Under the pieces are notes generated by a model. The model was given only the letters and a program-made list of their open reading frames with translations, was not told the origin of the DNA and did not search any database. A DNA stretch of 64,000 nt from Paracoccus sulfuroxidans (lineage in GTDB: Bacteria; Pseudomonadota; Alphaproteobacteria; Rhodobacterales; Rhodobacteraceae), in assembly GCF_007830335.1 (NCBI RefSeq), contig NZ_VLKU01000002.1, forward strand, positions 413,777-477,776, in the 5' to 3' direction. The first letter of the stretch is position 1. Every line of letters begins with the position of its first letter. A program made the position numbers and the translations under genes. Of the stretch, positions 8,955 through 17,737 are shown one piece after another.

Positions 8955-8969
8955 TGTTACGGTATAACA
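8955..8969. promoter_or_regulatory. Zur-box-like inverted repeat (znuA-proximal)
   Basis: Perfect TGTTA-N5-TAACA in the 81-bp divergent gap between zur and znuA, 37 bp before the znuA start. The AT-rich palindrome in this setting is the expected form of a Zur operator. Confidence 0.7.
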
Positions 8970-9006
8970 TAAATAGTCGCGGCTCATCCGCAAGTGAGTA
9001 TTTCAG

Positions 9007-9954
9007 ATGATCAAAAGACTGATTCCCCTGGGCACGCTGGCCTTTTTCGCCGCCCTGCCCGCCTCGGCCCAGCCGCCCGCCGTCATCACCGATATCGCCC
9101 CCGTCGGCTCTCTGGTGCAGGCGGTGATGGGCGATCTTGGCACGCCCGAGGTGCTGCTGCCCGCCGGCAGCAATCCGCATCAATACCAGCTGCGCCCCAG
9201 TCAGGCGCGCGCGCTGCAGGATGCGGGCCTGCTGATCTGGGTGGGGCCGGAACTGACCCCCTGGCTGGCGCGGACCAGCGAGAATCTGGGGGCAAATCTG
9301 CAATCCCTGCCGCTTTTGGCGCTGCCCGAGACGCATCGGCGCGATTACGGCGCGGGGCATGATGACGAGCATGCGCATGAGCACGGTGACGACCATGATC
9401 ACGACCATGAGGCCGAGGATCACGCACATTCCGGCACCGATTCCCATGCCTGGATCGACCCGGAGAACGGCAAGCTCTGGCTGGAGGCCATCGCCCACGC
9501 TTTGTCCGAGGCCGATCCCGAGAATGCCGCGACCTATGCAGCGAATGCCAAGGCGGCCAGCGCCGGAATTGATGAAGTGACCTCCGAGCTGACGGCAGAA
9601 CTCGCGCCGCTCGCTTCGGCGCAATATGCGGTCTTTCACGATGCCTATGGTTATTTCTCCGAGCGATTCGGCCTGCAACCGGCTGTGGCGATCAGCCTGG
9701 GCGATGCCTCGACGCCCTCGGCCGCGCGCCTGACCGAGATCCGGGCGCAGATCCGCGACAAGCAGGTCCGCTGCGCCTTCCCCGAGGCGAATCACGACGC
9801 AAGGCTGGTCGACCGCGCCATCGAGGGCACCGACGCCCGTCTGGGAGAGCCGCTGGACCCGCTGGGCAGTGAATTACCGCTGGATGCCGCCATGTATCCC
9901 CAGATGCTGCGCGGGCTTGGCAAGACTTTCGCCGAATGCCTTGGCAAGCCCTAG
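9007..9954 (+). CDS. znuA: periplasmic zinc-binding protein ZnuA
   Basis: A 315-residue cluster A-I (cluster 9) solute-binding protein with a cleavable signal peptide (cut near ASAQ, residue 21). Likely zinc ligands are His58 (SNPHQYQL), His147 (DSHAWIDP) and the His in YAVFHDAYGYF. Residues about 118-141 form the flexible His/Asp/Glu-rich loop typical of zinc-specific ZnuA. It delivers Zn2+ to ZnuBC encoded on the opposite strand. The Zur-box-like repeat upstream suggests zinc repression. Confidence 0.96.
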   Translation: MIKRLIPLGTLAFFAALPASAQPPAVITDIAPVGSLVQAVMGDLGTPEVLLPAGSNPHQYQLRPSQARALQDAGLLIWVGPELTPWLARTSENLGANLQSLPLLALPETHRRDYGAGHDDEHAHEHGDDHDHDHEAEDHAHSGTDSHAWIDPENGKLWLEAIAHALSEADPENAATYAANAKAASAGIDEVTSELTAELAPLASAQYAVFHDAYGYFSERFGLQPAVAISLGDASTPSAARLTEIRAQIRDKQVRCAFPEANHDARLVDRAIEGTDARLGEPLDPLGSELPLDAAMYPQMLRGLGKTFAECLGKP

Positions 9955-9971
9955 GAAATTCCGGCGCGTCG

Positions 9972-10001
9972 CGGGTATTCGGAACCAAATCCGAATACCC
10001 G
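9972..10001 (+). terminator. 11-bp perfect inverted repeat after znuA
   Basis: CGGGTATTCGG and its exact complement around an 8-base loop, 17 bp past the znuA stop. The T-tract is weak (AAATCCCTTT). It is a probable znuA 3' end; an operator for hemP is the alternative. Confidence 0.5.
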
Positions 10002-10012
10002 ACTAAATCCCT

Positions 10013-10041
10013 TTGACATACCCGAGCAATTTTGTCAGATT
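10013..10041 (+). promoter_or_regulatory. putative hemP promoter
   Basis: TTGACA at 10013-10018, with CAGATT 17 bases later as a poor -10. It lies 33 bp before the hemP start. Confidence 0.35.
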
Positions 10042-10073
10042 GCCCTCACACCCTATCGCATGAGGATCTGGAC

Positions 10074-10250
10074 ATGACCGCGACCCGCCCTGCCGAATTC
10101 ACGCGCACCGGCGCGACCGCCCTGCAGCGCCTCCCCGAATATGATGCCGAGACCCTGACCGCTGGCGGCAACCAGGCGCTGATCGTGCTGGGCGATCAGG
10201 TCTATAACCTGCGCATCACCCGCGCAGGCAAGCTGATCCTGACGAAGTAA
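10074..10250 (+). CDS. hemP: hemin uptake protein HemP
   Basis: A 58-residue protein of the HemP/HmuP family. The C-terminal half GNQALIVLGDQVYNLRITRAGKLILTK-type core (residues about 32-58) is the family signature of short, Leu/Arg/Thr-patterned beta strands. The ATG at 10074 is preceded by GAGGA; an in-frame ATG at 10032 lacks a ribosome site. Family members are needed for heme uptake and may act as transcriptional activators of heme receptor genes. No heme receptor or hmuTUV genes are in the window, so this copy is separated from its usual partners or they lie elsewhere. Confidence 0.88.
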   Translation: MTATRPAEFTRTGATALQRLPEYDAETLTAGGNQALIVLGDQVYNLRITRAGKLILTK

Positions 10251-10272
10251 GCCGCGAGGCGCGCGCCCCGCC

Positions 10273-12042
10273 CTAACGACGGGGGCCGCTGCGAGGCGTT
10301 CTTGGCGAAGTTCCCTCTGGCCGCGCCCCTTTCCCGGGGGCGCGGTTCGGTTTGTCACCACCCGCCCAACCGCCGGGCTTGCCCGTGCCACGCCCGCCGG
10401 GCTTGCCGAAAGGTTTGCCACCGGGCTTTCCATCACGCGGGCCGAAGGATTTCCGGTCACCGTCCTCACGCTTGGCGTAGGGTTTGCGGTCGCCATCCTC
10501 GCGTTTCGTGAAGCTGCGGCGCTCGCCGTCTTCGCGTTTGGCATAGGGCTTGCGATCCCCATCCTCGCGACGGGTGTAAGGTTTGCGATCTCCGTCTTCA
10601 CGCTTGGCGTAAGGCTTACGGTCGCCATCCTCGCGGCGCGCGTAGGGTTTACGGTCACCGTCTTGGCGTTTGGCATAGGGCTTGCGGTCGCCATCTTCAC
10701 GCTTGGCATAAGGTTTACGGTCGCCATCCTCGCGGCGTGCGTAGGGTTTGCGATCACCGTCTTCGCGTTTGCCGAAGCTGCGGCGGTCGCCGTCTTCGCG
10801 TTTGGCATAAGGCTTGCGGTCGCCATCTTCGCGGCGGGCGTAGGGTTTACGATCTCCGTCTTCGCGCTTGCCATAAGGTTTGCGGTCGCCGTCGTCGCGC
10901 TTGGCATAGGGCTTACGGTCGCCATCCTCGCGGCGCGCGTAGGGCTTCCGATCTCCGTCCTCACGATTGCCGAAGCTGCGGCGCTCTCCGTCGTCGCGTT
11001 TGCCATAAGGCTTACGGTCACCATCCTCACGACGAGCGTAAGGCTTCCGATCTCCGTCCTCGCGATTGCCGAAGCTACGACGGTCTCCGTCTTCACGCTT
11101 GGAATAAGGTTTACGGTCGCCATCCTCGCGCCTGCCGAAGCCGCGGCGGTCGCCGTCACCCGCACCACGTTCGCGGAAGTCGCGGGGCTTCTCGTCGGGC
11201 TCGCCGGTCAGCAGACCGCCCAGCTGGTCGCGCAGGACGCGGCGCTTGATCTCGCGGACCTCGTTCACCTCCATGCCGGTCAGCTTGAAGGGGCCGTAGC
11301 CCACGCGGATCAGACGGTTCACGATCAGCCCGACATGGGCCATGGCGCGGCGGATCTCGCGGTTGCGGCCCTCGCGGATGCCGACGGTCAGCCAGGCGTT
11401 GGCGCCCTGCTGGCTGTCGAGCTTGATCTCCATGGGGGCGAATTCCTCGCCGTCGATGGTCACGCCACGGCGCAGGGGCGCGAAGGTCAGGTCATTGGGC
11501 TGGCCGTTGACCCGCACGCGGTAGCGGCGCAGCCAGCCGGTCGTCGGCAGCTCCAGCCGGCGCTTCAGCTCGCCATCATTGGTCAGCAGCAAGAGACCTT
11601 CCGAGTTCAGGTCAAGCCGCCCCACGGTCAGCACCCGGGGCAGATCGCGCGGCAGCGCGTCAAAGACCGTCTGGCGGCCTTTCTCGTCGGATGCCGAGGT
11701 CACCAGCCCGACCGGCTTGTAATAGAGCCAAAGCCGCGTTTCCTGCGGCGCTTCAAGAGGCTTGCCGTCGACGCGGATGCGGTCCGAGGGCGTCACGTCC
11801 AGCGCCGGGCTGTTGATCGCCTTGCCGTTCACCGACACGCGGCCTTCAAGGATCATGCGCTCGGCGTCCCGGCGGCTGGCGAGCCCTGCGCGCGCGATCA
11901 CCTTGGCGATGCGGTCACCGGCTTCTTTGGCGGCCTCGGTTTTCGCGGCCTCGGGCGCGCTGGCCTGCGGGGCGTCGTCCCGGCTGGTCTCGGGGGTGGC
12001 TTCCGGATTGGATTCGGGGGTGTTTTCGGGCGTGTCGTTCAT
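10273..12042 (-). CDS. rluB: RluB-type 23S rRNA pseudouridine synthase with 21-copy repeat tail
   Basis: A 589-residue protein. Residues 1-40 are an acidic/Ala-rich leader; about 43-90 form the S4 RNA-binding domain (RIAKVIARAGLASRRDAERMI); about 100-275 are the RsuA/RluB catalytic domain with Asp144 in GRLDLNSEGLLLLTND. In E. coli RluB modifies U2605 of 23S rRNA. Residues 305-535 are 21 tandem copies of an 11-residue unit (consensus REDGDRKPYAK), followed by a 54-residue Gly/Lys/Pro/Arg tail. Start MNDTPEN is chosen for its AGGAG. Arg/Asp/Lys-rich tails are known in alphaproteobacterial RluB proteins; this one is long. Confidence 0.93.
   Translation of the reverse strand: MNDTPENTPESNPEATPETSRDDAPQASAPEAAKTEAAKEAGDRIAKVIARAGLASRRDAERMILEGRVSVNGKAINSPALDVTPSDRIRVDGKPLEAPQETRLWLYYKPVGLVTSASDEKGRQTVFDALPRDLPRVLTVGRLDLNSEGLLLLTNDGELKRRLELPTTGWLRRYRVRVNGQPNDLTFAPLRRGVTIDGEEFAPMEIKLDSQQGANAWLTVGIREGRNREIRRAMAHVGLIVNRLIRVGYGPFKLTGMEVNEVREIKRRVLRDQLGGLLTGEPDEKPRDFRERGAGDGDRRGFGRREDGDRKPYSKREDGDRRSFGNREDGDRKPYARREDGDRKPYGKRDDGERRSFGNREDGDRKPYARREDGDRKPYAKRDDGDRKPYGKREDGDRKPYARREDGDRKPYAKREDGDRRSFGKREDGDRKPYARREDGDRKPYAKREDGDRKPYAKRQDGDRKPYARREDGDRKPYAKREDGDRKPYTRREDGDRKPYAKREDGERRSFTKREDGDRKPYAKREDGDRKSFGPRDGKPGGKPFGKPGGRGTGKPGGWAGGDKPNRAPGKGARPEGTSPRTPRSGPRR
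10438..11130 (-). repeat. 33-bp coding tandem repeat (21 copies) in rluB
   Basis: Twenty-one in-frame copies of 33 bp encode REDGDRKPYAK with variants at positions 7-11 (RSFGN, PYGK, PYAR, PYTR). Copies differ by synonymous and non-synonymous changes, so it is an aged array that may still expand or contract. Confidence 0.95.
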
Positions 12043-12149
12043 GGCGATCTCCTGCGCATCTCTGCGGTGGCAAAGCGGGTTCTGTAGGCGCAACGCGCCA
12101 GAATGGAAAGGGTTCTTGCGAAGCCTTCAATCAAGGGTGAAAAGCAGGG

Positions 12150-12599
12150 ATGGAGTTCCAGTCTTACATGCTTGCCGCCCTGGATGAAGCCCGCGCCGCC
12201 GCCCGGCGCGGCGAGGTGCCGGTCGGCGCGGTGCTGGTGGGCGCGGATGGCACCGTGCTGGCCCGCGACGGCAACCGCACGCGCGAGCTTTCCGACCCGA
12301 CCGCCCATGCCGAGATCCTGGTGATCCGGCAGGCCTGCAGAATCACCGGCTCGGAACGGCTGCCCGGCGCACAGCTTTGGGTCACGCTGGAGCCCTGCCC
12401 GATGTGCGCCGCCGCGATTTCGGCCGCGCGCATCGCGACGCTATACTACGGTGCGGATGACGCACGGATGGGGGGTGTCCTGCATGGGGCGCGGGTCTTC
12501 AACCACCCCCAATGCCATCATAAGCCTATTGTATACAATGGAATTTCTGCCAGCGTTTCCAGTGATTTGCTGACGGAGTTTTTTGTTCAGCGGCGCTAA
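12150..12599 (+). CDS. tadA: tRNA-specific adenosine-34 deaminase TadA
   Basis: A 149-residue zinc-dependent deaminase that converts the wobble adenosine of tRNA-Arg(ACG) to inosine. The active site is complete: HAE (His53, catalytic Glu55) and PCPMC (Cys83, Cys86). GVLHGARVFNHP in the C-terminal half fits TadA rather than cytidine deaminase. It is divergent from rluB with a 107-bp gap. An essential gene in most bacteria. Confidence 0.96.
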   Translation: MEFQSYMLAALDEARAAARRGEVPVGAVLVGADGTVLARDGNRTRELSDPTAHAEILVIRQACRITGSERLPGAQLWVTLEPCPMCAAAISAARIATLYYGADDARMGGVLHGARVFNHPQCHHKPIVYNGISASVSSDLLTEFFVQRR

Positions 12600-12698
12600 T
12601 CCGCACTGTTAAGAAGATGACAAAAAAACATTTCGTCTGACTTGCGCTGCATCGCAGCATCAGCAAGGATGCCACATCCTGGTGGGAGGGGAAGGCGA

Positions 12699-15600
12699 AT
12701 GTTCAACAAGATCCTTGTGGCGAACCGCGGCGAAATTGCGATCCGCGTGATGCGGGCGGCCAACGAGCTGGGCAAGAAAACCGTCGCGGTCTATGCCGAG
12801 GAAGACAAGCTTGGCCTGCATCGCTTCAAGGCGGATGAGGCTTACCGCATCGGCGAGGGGCTGGGTCCGGTCGCCGCCTATCTGTCGATCCCCGAGATCA
12901 TTCGCGTCGCCAGGGAATCCGGCGCCGACGCCATCCACCCGGGCTATGGCCTTCTGTCCGAGAACCCCGATTTCGTCGACGCCTGCGCCGCCGCCGGGAT
13001 CACCTTCATCGGTCCGCGCGCCGATACGATGCGCGCGCTTGGCGACAAGGCCAGCGCCCGCAAGGTCGCGATTGCGGCAGGCGTTCCGGTCATTCCCGCC
13101 ACCGAGGTGCTGGGCGATGACTTCGACGCCATCAAGAAAGAAGCCGCCGAGATCGGCTATCCGCTGATGCTCAAGGCCAGCTGGGGCGGCGGCGGGCGCG
13201 GCATGCGTCCGATCAACGGCCCCGACGAGCTGGTCGAGAAAGTGCGCGAGGGCCGCCGCGAGGCCGAAGCCGCCTTCGGCAATGGCGAGGGCTATCTGGA
13301 AAAGATGATCCTGCGCGCCCGCCACGTCGAGGTCCAGCTTCTGGGCGACACGCATGGCGGTCTCTATCACCTCTATGAACGCGACTGCACCGTGCAGCGC
13401 CGCAACCAGAAGGTCGTCGAGCGCGCCCCCGCCCCCTACCTGACCGAGGAACAGCGCGCCGAGGTCTGCGAACTGGCGCTGAAGATCGGCCGCGCCGTCG
13501 GCTATCAGAACGCCGGCACCGTCGAATTCCTGATGGATATGGACAGCCAGAAGTTCTACTTCATCGAAGTGAACCCGCGCGTTCAGGTCGAACACACCGT
13601 GACCGAAGAGGTCACCGGCATCGACATCGTGCAATCGCAGATCCAGATCGCCGAGGGCGCGACGCTGGCCGAGGCGACCGGCATTCCCACTCAGGCCGAT
13701 GTGCATCTGAACGGCCACGCGCTGCAGTGCCGCGTGACGACCGAAGATCCGCTGAACAACTTCATCCCCGATTATGGCCGCATCACCGCCTTCCGCAGCG
13801 CCACCGGCAACGGCATCCGTCTGGACGGCGGCACGGCCTATGCGGGCGGGATCATCACCCGCTATTATGACTCGCTGCTGGTGAAGGTCACGGCCCATGC
13901 CCAGACGCCTGAAAAGGCGATTGCGCGGATGGACCGGGCGCTGCGCGAATTCCGCGTGCGGGGCGTGGCGACGAACATCGATTTCGTCATCAACCTTCTG
14001 AAGCACCCGACCTTCCTTGACGACACCTATACGACCAAGTTCATCGACACGACCGAGAACCTGTTCCACTTCCGCAAGCGTCGGGACCGGGCGACGAAGC
14101 TGCTGATCTATATCGCCGACATCACCGTCAACGGCCACCCCGAGACGGCAGGCCGTCCGAAGCCCCCTGCCGATGCGCGCCGCCCGGTGCCGCCGCCGCC
14201 GCGCGCCGAACCTGCGCCCGGCACCCGGCAATTGCTGGAATCGCAAGGCCCGAAGGCCGTGGCCGACTGGATGCTGGCGCAGAAACGCCTGCTGATCACC
14301 GACACCACCATGCGCGACGGTCACCAGTCGCTGCTGGCGACGCGGATGCGCTCCTTCGACATGATCAAGGCCGCGCCCAGCTATGCGGCGAACCTGCCCG
14401 ACCTCTTCTCGGTCGAGTGCTGGGGCGGCGCGACCTTCGACGTGGCCTATCGCTTCCTGCAGGAATGTCCCTGGCAGCGGCTGCGCGACCTGCGCGCGCG
14501 CATGCCGAACCTGATGACGCAGATGCTGCTGCGCGCCTCGAACGGGGTGGGCTACACCAACTACCCCGACAATGTCGTGCAGGAGTTCGTGCGTCAGGCT
14601 GCAACGACTGGCATCGACGTCTTCCGCGTCTTCGACAGCCTCAACTGGGTCGAGAACATGCGCGTCGCCATGGATGCGGTCATCGAATCCGGCAAGATCT
14701 GCGAAGGCACGATCTGCTATACCGGCGATCTGCTGGACCCGGCGCGGTCGAAATACGATCTGGACTATTATCTGGGTCTGGGCCGCGAATTGCGCGACGC
14801 GGGCGCGCATGTGCTGGGCCTGAAGGACATGGCGGGGCTCTTGAAGCCCGCCGGTGCGCGCATCCTTGTGCGCGCGCTGAAAGAGGAAATCGGCCTGCCG
14901 GTCCATTTCCACACGCATGACACCTCGGGCATCGGTGGCGCGACCATCCTTGCGGCGGCCGATGCGGGCGTCGACGCGGTCGATGCGGCGATGGACGCTT
15001 TCGCGGGCGGCACGTCGCAGCCCGCGCTTGGCTCGATCGTCGAGGCGCTGCGCAACACCGAACGCGACACCGGCCTCGACATGGCCGAGATCCGCCGCAT
15101 GTCGAACTATTGGGAGGCCGTGCGCGAGCAATACACCGCCTTCGAATCCGGCCTTCAGGCCCCGGCTTCCGAAGTCTGGCTGCATGAGATGCCGGGGGGC
15201 CAATTCACCAACCTCAAGGCGCAGGCGCGTTCGATGGGGCTGGAAGAGCGCTGGCACGAGGTCGCGCAGGCCTATGCCGACGCGAACCAGATGTTCGGCG
15301 ATATCGTGAAGGTCACGCCCTCCTCGAAGGTCGTGGGCGACATGGCCCTGATGATGGTGGCGCAAGGGCTGACCCGCACGCAGGTCGAGGATCCTTCGGT
15401 CGAGGTCTCGTTCCCCGACAGCGTCGTCGACATGATGAAGGGCAACCTCGGCCAGCCTCCAGGCGGCTGGCCCCATGCGCTGCAAAAGAAGGTGCTGAAG
15501 GGCGAGCCTGCACTGACGACGCGCCCCGGTGCCTCGATGCCCCCGGTCGATCTGGAGGCCACCCGCGCCGAGGTCATCGACCTGCTGGAAGGCAAATCGG

Positions 15601-16133
15601 TCGATGATGAGGATCTGAACGGCTATCTGATGTATCCGAAGGTCTTCCTCGACTATATGGGCCGCCACCGCATGTATGGCCCGGTCCGCACCCTGCCGAC
15701 CCCGGTCTTCTTCTATGGCATGGAGCCGGGCGAAGAGATCGCGGTCGAGATCGACCCCGGCAAGACGCTGGAGATCCGGCTGCAGGCCATCGGCGAAACC
15801 GATGAGGCGGGCGATGTGAAGGTGTTCTTCGACCTGAACGGCCAGCCGCGCGTGATCCGTGTGCCGAACCGGATGATCAAGGCCCAGACCGCCGCCCGGC
15901 CCAAGGCCGAAGGTGCGAACCCGAACCACATCGGCGCGCCGATGCCGGGCGTCGTGGCCTCGGTCATGGTGCAGGCGGGGCAAAAGGTGCACACGGGCGA
16001 CCTGCTGCTGACCATCGAGGCGATGAAGATGGAGACGGGCCTGCATGCCGACCGCGAAGGCACGGTCAAGGCGCTGCATGTGCGCGCAGGCGATCAGATC
16101 GACGCCAAGGACCTGCTGGTCGAGCTGGAGTAA
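12699..16133 (+). CDS. pyc: pyruvate carboxylase
   Basis: A 1144-residue single-chain biotin enzyme that carboxylates pyruvate to oxaloacetate for anaplerosis. Domain order: biotin carboxylase with ATP-grasp (1-450; KILVANRGEIAIRV, Gly-rich loop SWGGGGRGMRPI, EVNPRVQVEHTVTEE); carboxyltransferase (about 530-800; TTMRDGHQSLLATR, HFHTHDTSG); central allosteric/tetramerisation part; and C-terminal biotinyl domain with EAMKMETG and biotin-Lys1110. ATG 12699 follows GGGAGGGG. Monocistronic, ending at a strong hairpin. Supplies oxaloacetate when cells grow on pyruvate-yielding substrates such as serine. Confidence 0.98.
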   Translation: MFNKILVANRGEIAIRVMRAANELGKKTVAVYAEEDKLGLHRFKADEAYRIGEGLGPVAAYLSIPEIIRVARESGADAIHPGYGLLSENPDFVDACAAAGITFIGPRADTMRALGDKASARKVAIAAGVPVIPATEVLGDDFDAIKKEAAEIGYPLMLKASWGGGGRGMRPINGPDELVEKVREGRREAEAAFGNGEGYLEKMILRARHVEVQLLGDTHGGLYHLYERDCTVQRRNQKVVERAPAPYLTEEQRAEVCELALKIGRAVGYQNAGTVEFLMDMDSQKFYFIEVNPRVQVEHTVTEEVTGIDIVQSQIQIAEGATLAEATGIPTQADVHLNGHALQCRVTTEDPLNNFIPDYGRITAFRSATGNGIRLDGGTAYAGGIITRYYDSLLVKVTAHAQTPEKAIARMDRALREFRVRGVATNIDFVINLLKHPTFLDDTYTTKFIDTTENLFHFRKRRDRATKLLIYIADITVNGHPETAGRPKPPADARRPVPPPPRAEPAPGTRQLLESQGPKAVADWMLAQKRLLITDTTMRDGHQSLLATRMRSFDMIKAAPSYAANLPDLFSVECWGGATFDVAYRFLQECPWQRLRDLRARMPNLMTQMLLRASNGVGYTNYPDNVVQEFVRQAATTGIDVFRVFDSLNWVENMRVAMDAVIESGKICEGTICYTGDLLDPARSKYDLDYYLGLGRELRDAGAHVLGLKDMAGLLKPAGARILVRALKEEIGLPVHFHTHDTSGIGGATILAAADAGVDAVDAAMDAFAGGTSQPALGSIVEALRNTERDTGLDMAEIRRMSNYWEAVREQYTAFESGLQAPASEVWLHEMPGGQFTNLKAQARSMGLEERWHEVAQAYADANQMFGDIVKVTPSSKVVGDMALMMVAQGLTRTQVEDPSVEVSFPDSVVDMMKGNLGQPPGGWPHALQKKVLKGEPALTTRPGASMPPVDLEATRAEVIDLLEGKSVDDEDLNGYLMYPKVFLDYMGRHRMYGPVRTLPTPVFFYGMEPGEEIAVEIDPGKTLEIRLQAIGETDEAGDVKVFFDLNGQPRVIRVPNRMIKAQTAARPKAEGANPNHIGAPMPGVVASVMVQAGQKVHTGDLLLTIEAMKMETGLHADREGTVKALHVRAGDQIDAKDLLVELE

Positions 16134-16150
16134 CCTCCAGGCCAATTCAA

Positions 16151-16181
16151 AAGCGGCGCCGGGCATCCCCCGGCGCCGCTT
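16151..16181 (+). terminator. terminator hairpin after pyc
   Basis: A 13-bp perfect stem (AAGCGGCGCCGGG and complement) with a 5-base loop, 17 bp after the pyc stop. The T-run is short, but the stem is very strong. Confidence 0.7.
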
Positions 16182-16194
16182 GCATTTCCCGCCC

Positions 16195-16596
16195 CTAGTC
16201 TGGCGTGTATTCGTAGGTCAGGCAGCCCGTTTCCGGATCACGCATGCCGAAGGGCACGGTGCCGTCCCAATGGTCGGCCTTGGTCTCGAACTTGGCACAC
16301 AGCCGATAAAGCCCGTCGCCCTGCCGGGTATAGACGTAAGGCTCATTCGTGAACGGGTCTTCAAGACGCAGCCGCACATCGCAGTTCGAGGTCGTCTCCA
16401 GCGCCTCGGGCAGGCGCTTGCCGCCCTCGCGCGCCTGACATTCGACCAGCGTGGTCAGCGACCGCAGATCGGATTCGCGCACCGAATCCCGTTTGGCCTT
16501 GCGCGCCTCAAGCGGGCCGCCCGACTGGTAGAGGCCCAGAAGCACCGCCAGTACTGTGAGCGCCAGAATGGCCCAGATCGATAGGGTTCTAGTCAT
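16195..16596 (-). CDS. small membrane-anchored protein of unknown function
   Basis: A 133-residue protein starting MTRTLSIWAILALTVLAVLLGLY: one N-terminal transmembrane anchor with a basic cytoplasmic start, then about 105 residues outside the membrane with three Cys (VECQ, SNCD, RLCAK) plus one near the C-terminus (TGCLTYEY). It overlaps the upstream gene's stop, so the pair is one transcript. An alternative ATG lies at 16605. I do not recognise the family. The Cys content and export suggest a disulfide-bonded periplasmic domain. Confidence 0.75.
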   Translation of the reverse strand: MTRTLSIWAILALTVLAVLLGLYQSGGPLEARKAKRDSVRESDLRSLTTLVECQAREGGKRLPEALETTSNCDVRLRLEDPFTNEPYVYTRQGDGLYRLCAKFETKADHWDGTVPFGMRDPETGCLTYEYTPD

Positions 16597-17200
16597 TGAC
16601 CTCATCCCGATAATAGCCCAGCACCAGCACGGCCAGCAGCCCGACCCACAGCGCCTTCACCACGAAGCGCAGCGTCAGATCGCCGTTCAAGAGCGCGTAG
16701 ATCGTATAGACGGCATCCCCCAGCAGCGTCATCAGCGCCAGCAGCAGGGTGATCGCCGCGAACCAGCGCCGGACCAGAGACCGCCCGCCATCCGGCCCGG
16801 CCGTGCGGTTGATATAGCGGTTCATGAACAAGAAGGCGGGCAGGAAAACGATCAGCGAGGCGATCGGCCAGGTCATGCCGTAATAGCCGTAGCCATAGAC
16901 ATCCAGCGGGTCGGCGATCAGGTTGTCGATCAGCGTCATCCCCAGGCTGACAAGGTTGCAGATCACCGTGCCCAGCGACAGGAACAAGAGCCCGTGCACC
17001 AGCGCCTCGCGCGCCGAGACATAGCGCGCAGCGCGTGGAACCGGCGGCAGGCCGGGGCTTTGCTGCCAGCTGGCCAGAGCATCGCGGATCATCGGGTGTC
17101 CCCAGCCTGCTTCGCCAAGCGCATCGGCGATCTGGTCGCGTGATTGCCCCTTTGAGAGGGCCTCTCGGACGAATTCGGTCAATCGTTCGGCGGGGCGCAT
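16589..17200 (-). CDS. DUF5671-type membrane protein
   Basis: A 203-residue protein with a soluble N-terminal helical domain (residues 1-50, LTEFVREALSKGQSRDQIADAL) and four predicted membrane segments after residue 65. This layout matches DUF5671-domain proteins (function unknown). It is the promoter-proximal gene of a two-gene unit with the membrane-anchored protein at 16195-16596. The family name is from recall of its look, not from a search. Confidence 0.78.
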   Translation of the reverse strand: MRPAERLTEFVREALSKGQSRDQIADALGEAGWGHPMIRDALASWQQSPGLPPVPRAARYVSAREALVHGLLFLSLGTVICNLVSLGMTLIDNLIADPLDVYGYGYYGMTWPIASLIVFLPAFLFMNRYINRTAGPDGGRSLVRRWFAAITLLLALMTLLGDAVYTIYALLNGDLTLRFVVKALWVGLLAVLVLGYYRDEVND

Positions 17201-17302
17201 TGCCTACTCCTGCAGTTCACCACTCGGGGGCAGCATTTCCCGCATGTGCCGGGCCCGTCAATCGGCCTGATTCCGTTCCGCGACGTCCCGAAATCCTGCT
17301 CG

Positions 17303-17335
17303 GCCCCGCCGGGCGTCAGCGGGGCTGGCGTTTTT
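17303..17335 (+). terminator. orphan terminator-like hairpin upstream of tRNA-Gly
   Basis: GCCCCGC/GCGGGGC stem with a 9-base loop, then TGGCGTTTTT. No plus-strand gene lies upstream in the 17201-17485 gap, so it may end a small untranslated transcript or be a chance structure. I see nothing else in this 285-bp gap. Confidence 0.4.
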
Positions 17336-17485
17336 CCTGTTCTTTTTCAGCCCGGTACACCGAGTTGATGCGTTTTTTCGCGAAAGCTGCATTTTGCGCT
17401 TGCACCCCCCGGCGCAACCCCCTAAATCACCCCTCACCGGCGACGGACGGAACCAGACGGTTCGCGGAAGTCAACGGGATGGAGT

Positions 17486-17560
17486 GCGGGCGTAGCTCAG
17501 GGGTAGAGCATAACCTTGCCAAGGTTAGGGTCGTGAGTTCGAATCTCATCGCCCGCTCCA
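17486..17560 (+). tRNA. tRNA-Gly (anticodon GCC)
   Basis: A full cloverleaf: acceptor GCGGGCG paired with CGCCCGC, D-arm GCTCAGGGGTAGAGC, anticodon loop TTGCCAA (anticodon GCC), T-arm with GTTCGAATC, discriminator T, and encoded CCA at 17558-17560. Followed by an A-run and the direct repeat TTTCGGACA. Confidence 0.97.
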
Positions 17561-17737
17561 AAAAAACTTTCGGACAGTTTCGGACAACGAATGAACCTCC
17601 CCTCGGGGGTCTTTGTCGTTTTGGACAGGTGTTGATGCGAAGGCTCCACCTGTTCCGCCACGGCCGTTCCTGCTTTCATGATCGGACAGCCCAAGGCTGC
17701 ATTTTCACTGCATTTTTCTATTCATGAGTAGGGTGTG

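Noticed and set aside
10438..11130. Regularly spaced repeats resembling a CRISPR array
   Set aside because: Units are contiguous, in frame and without unique spacers; they are a coding tandem repeat.
10663..12087. Long plus-strand frame opposite rluB and shorter ones in other frames
   Set aside because: The 33-bp repeat has no stops in several frames, so all give long periodic frames. Only the minus-strand frame has the S4 and pseudouridine-synthase domains.
12660..16166. Open frame of about 1170 codons antisense to pyc
   Set aside because: The plus strand encodes a full pyruvate carboxylase with biotin site; the antisense frame has shadow composition only.
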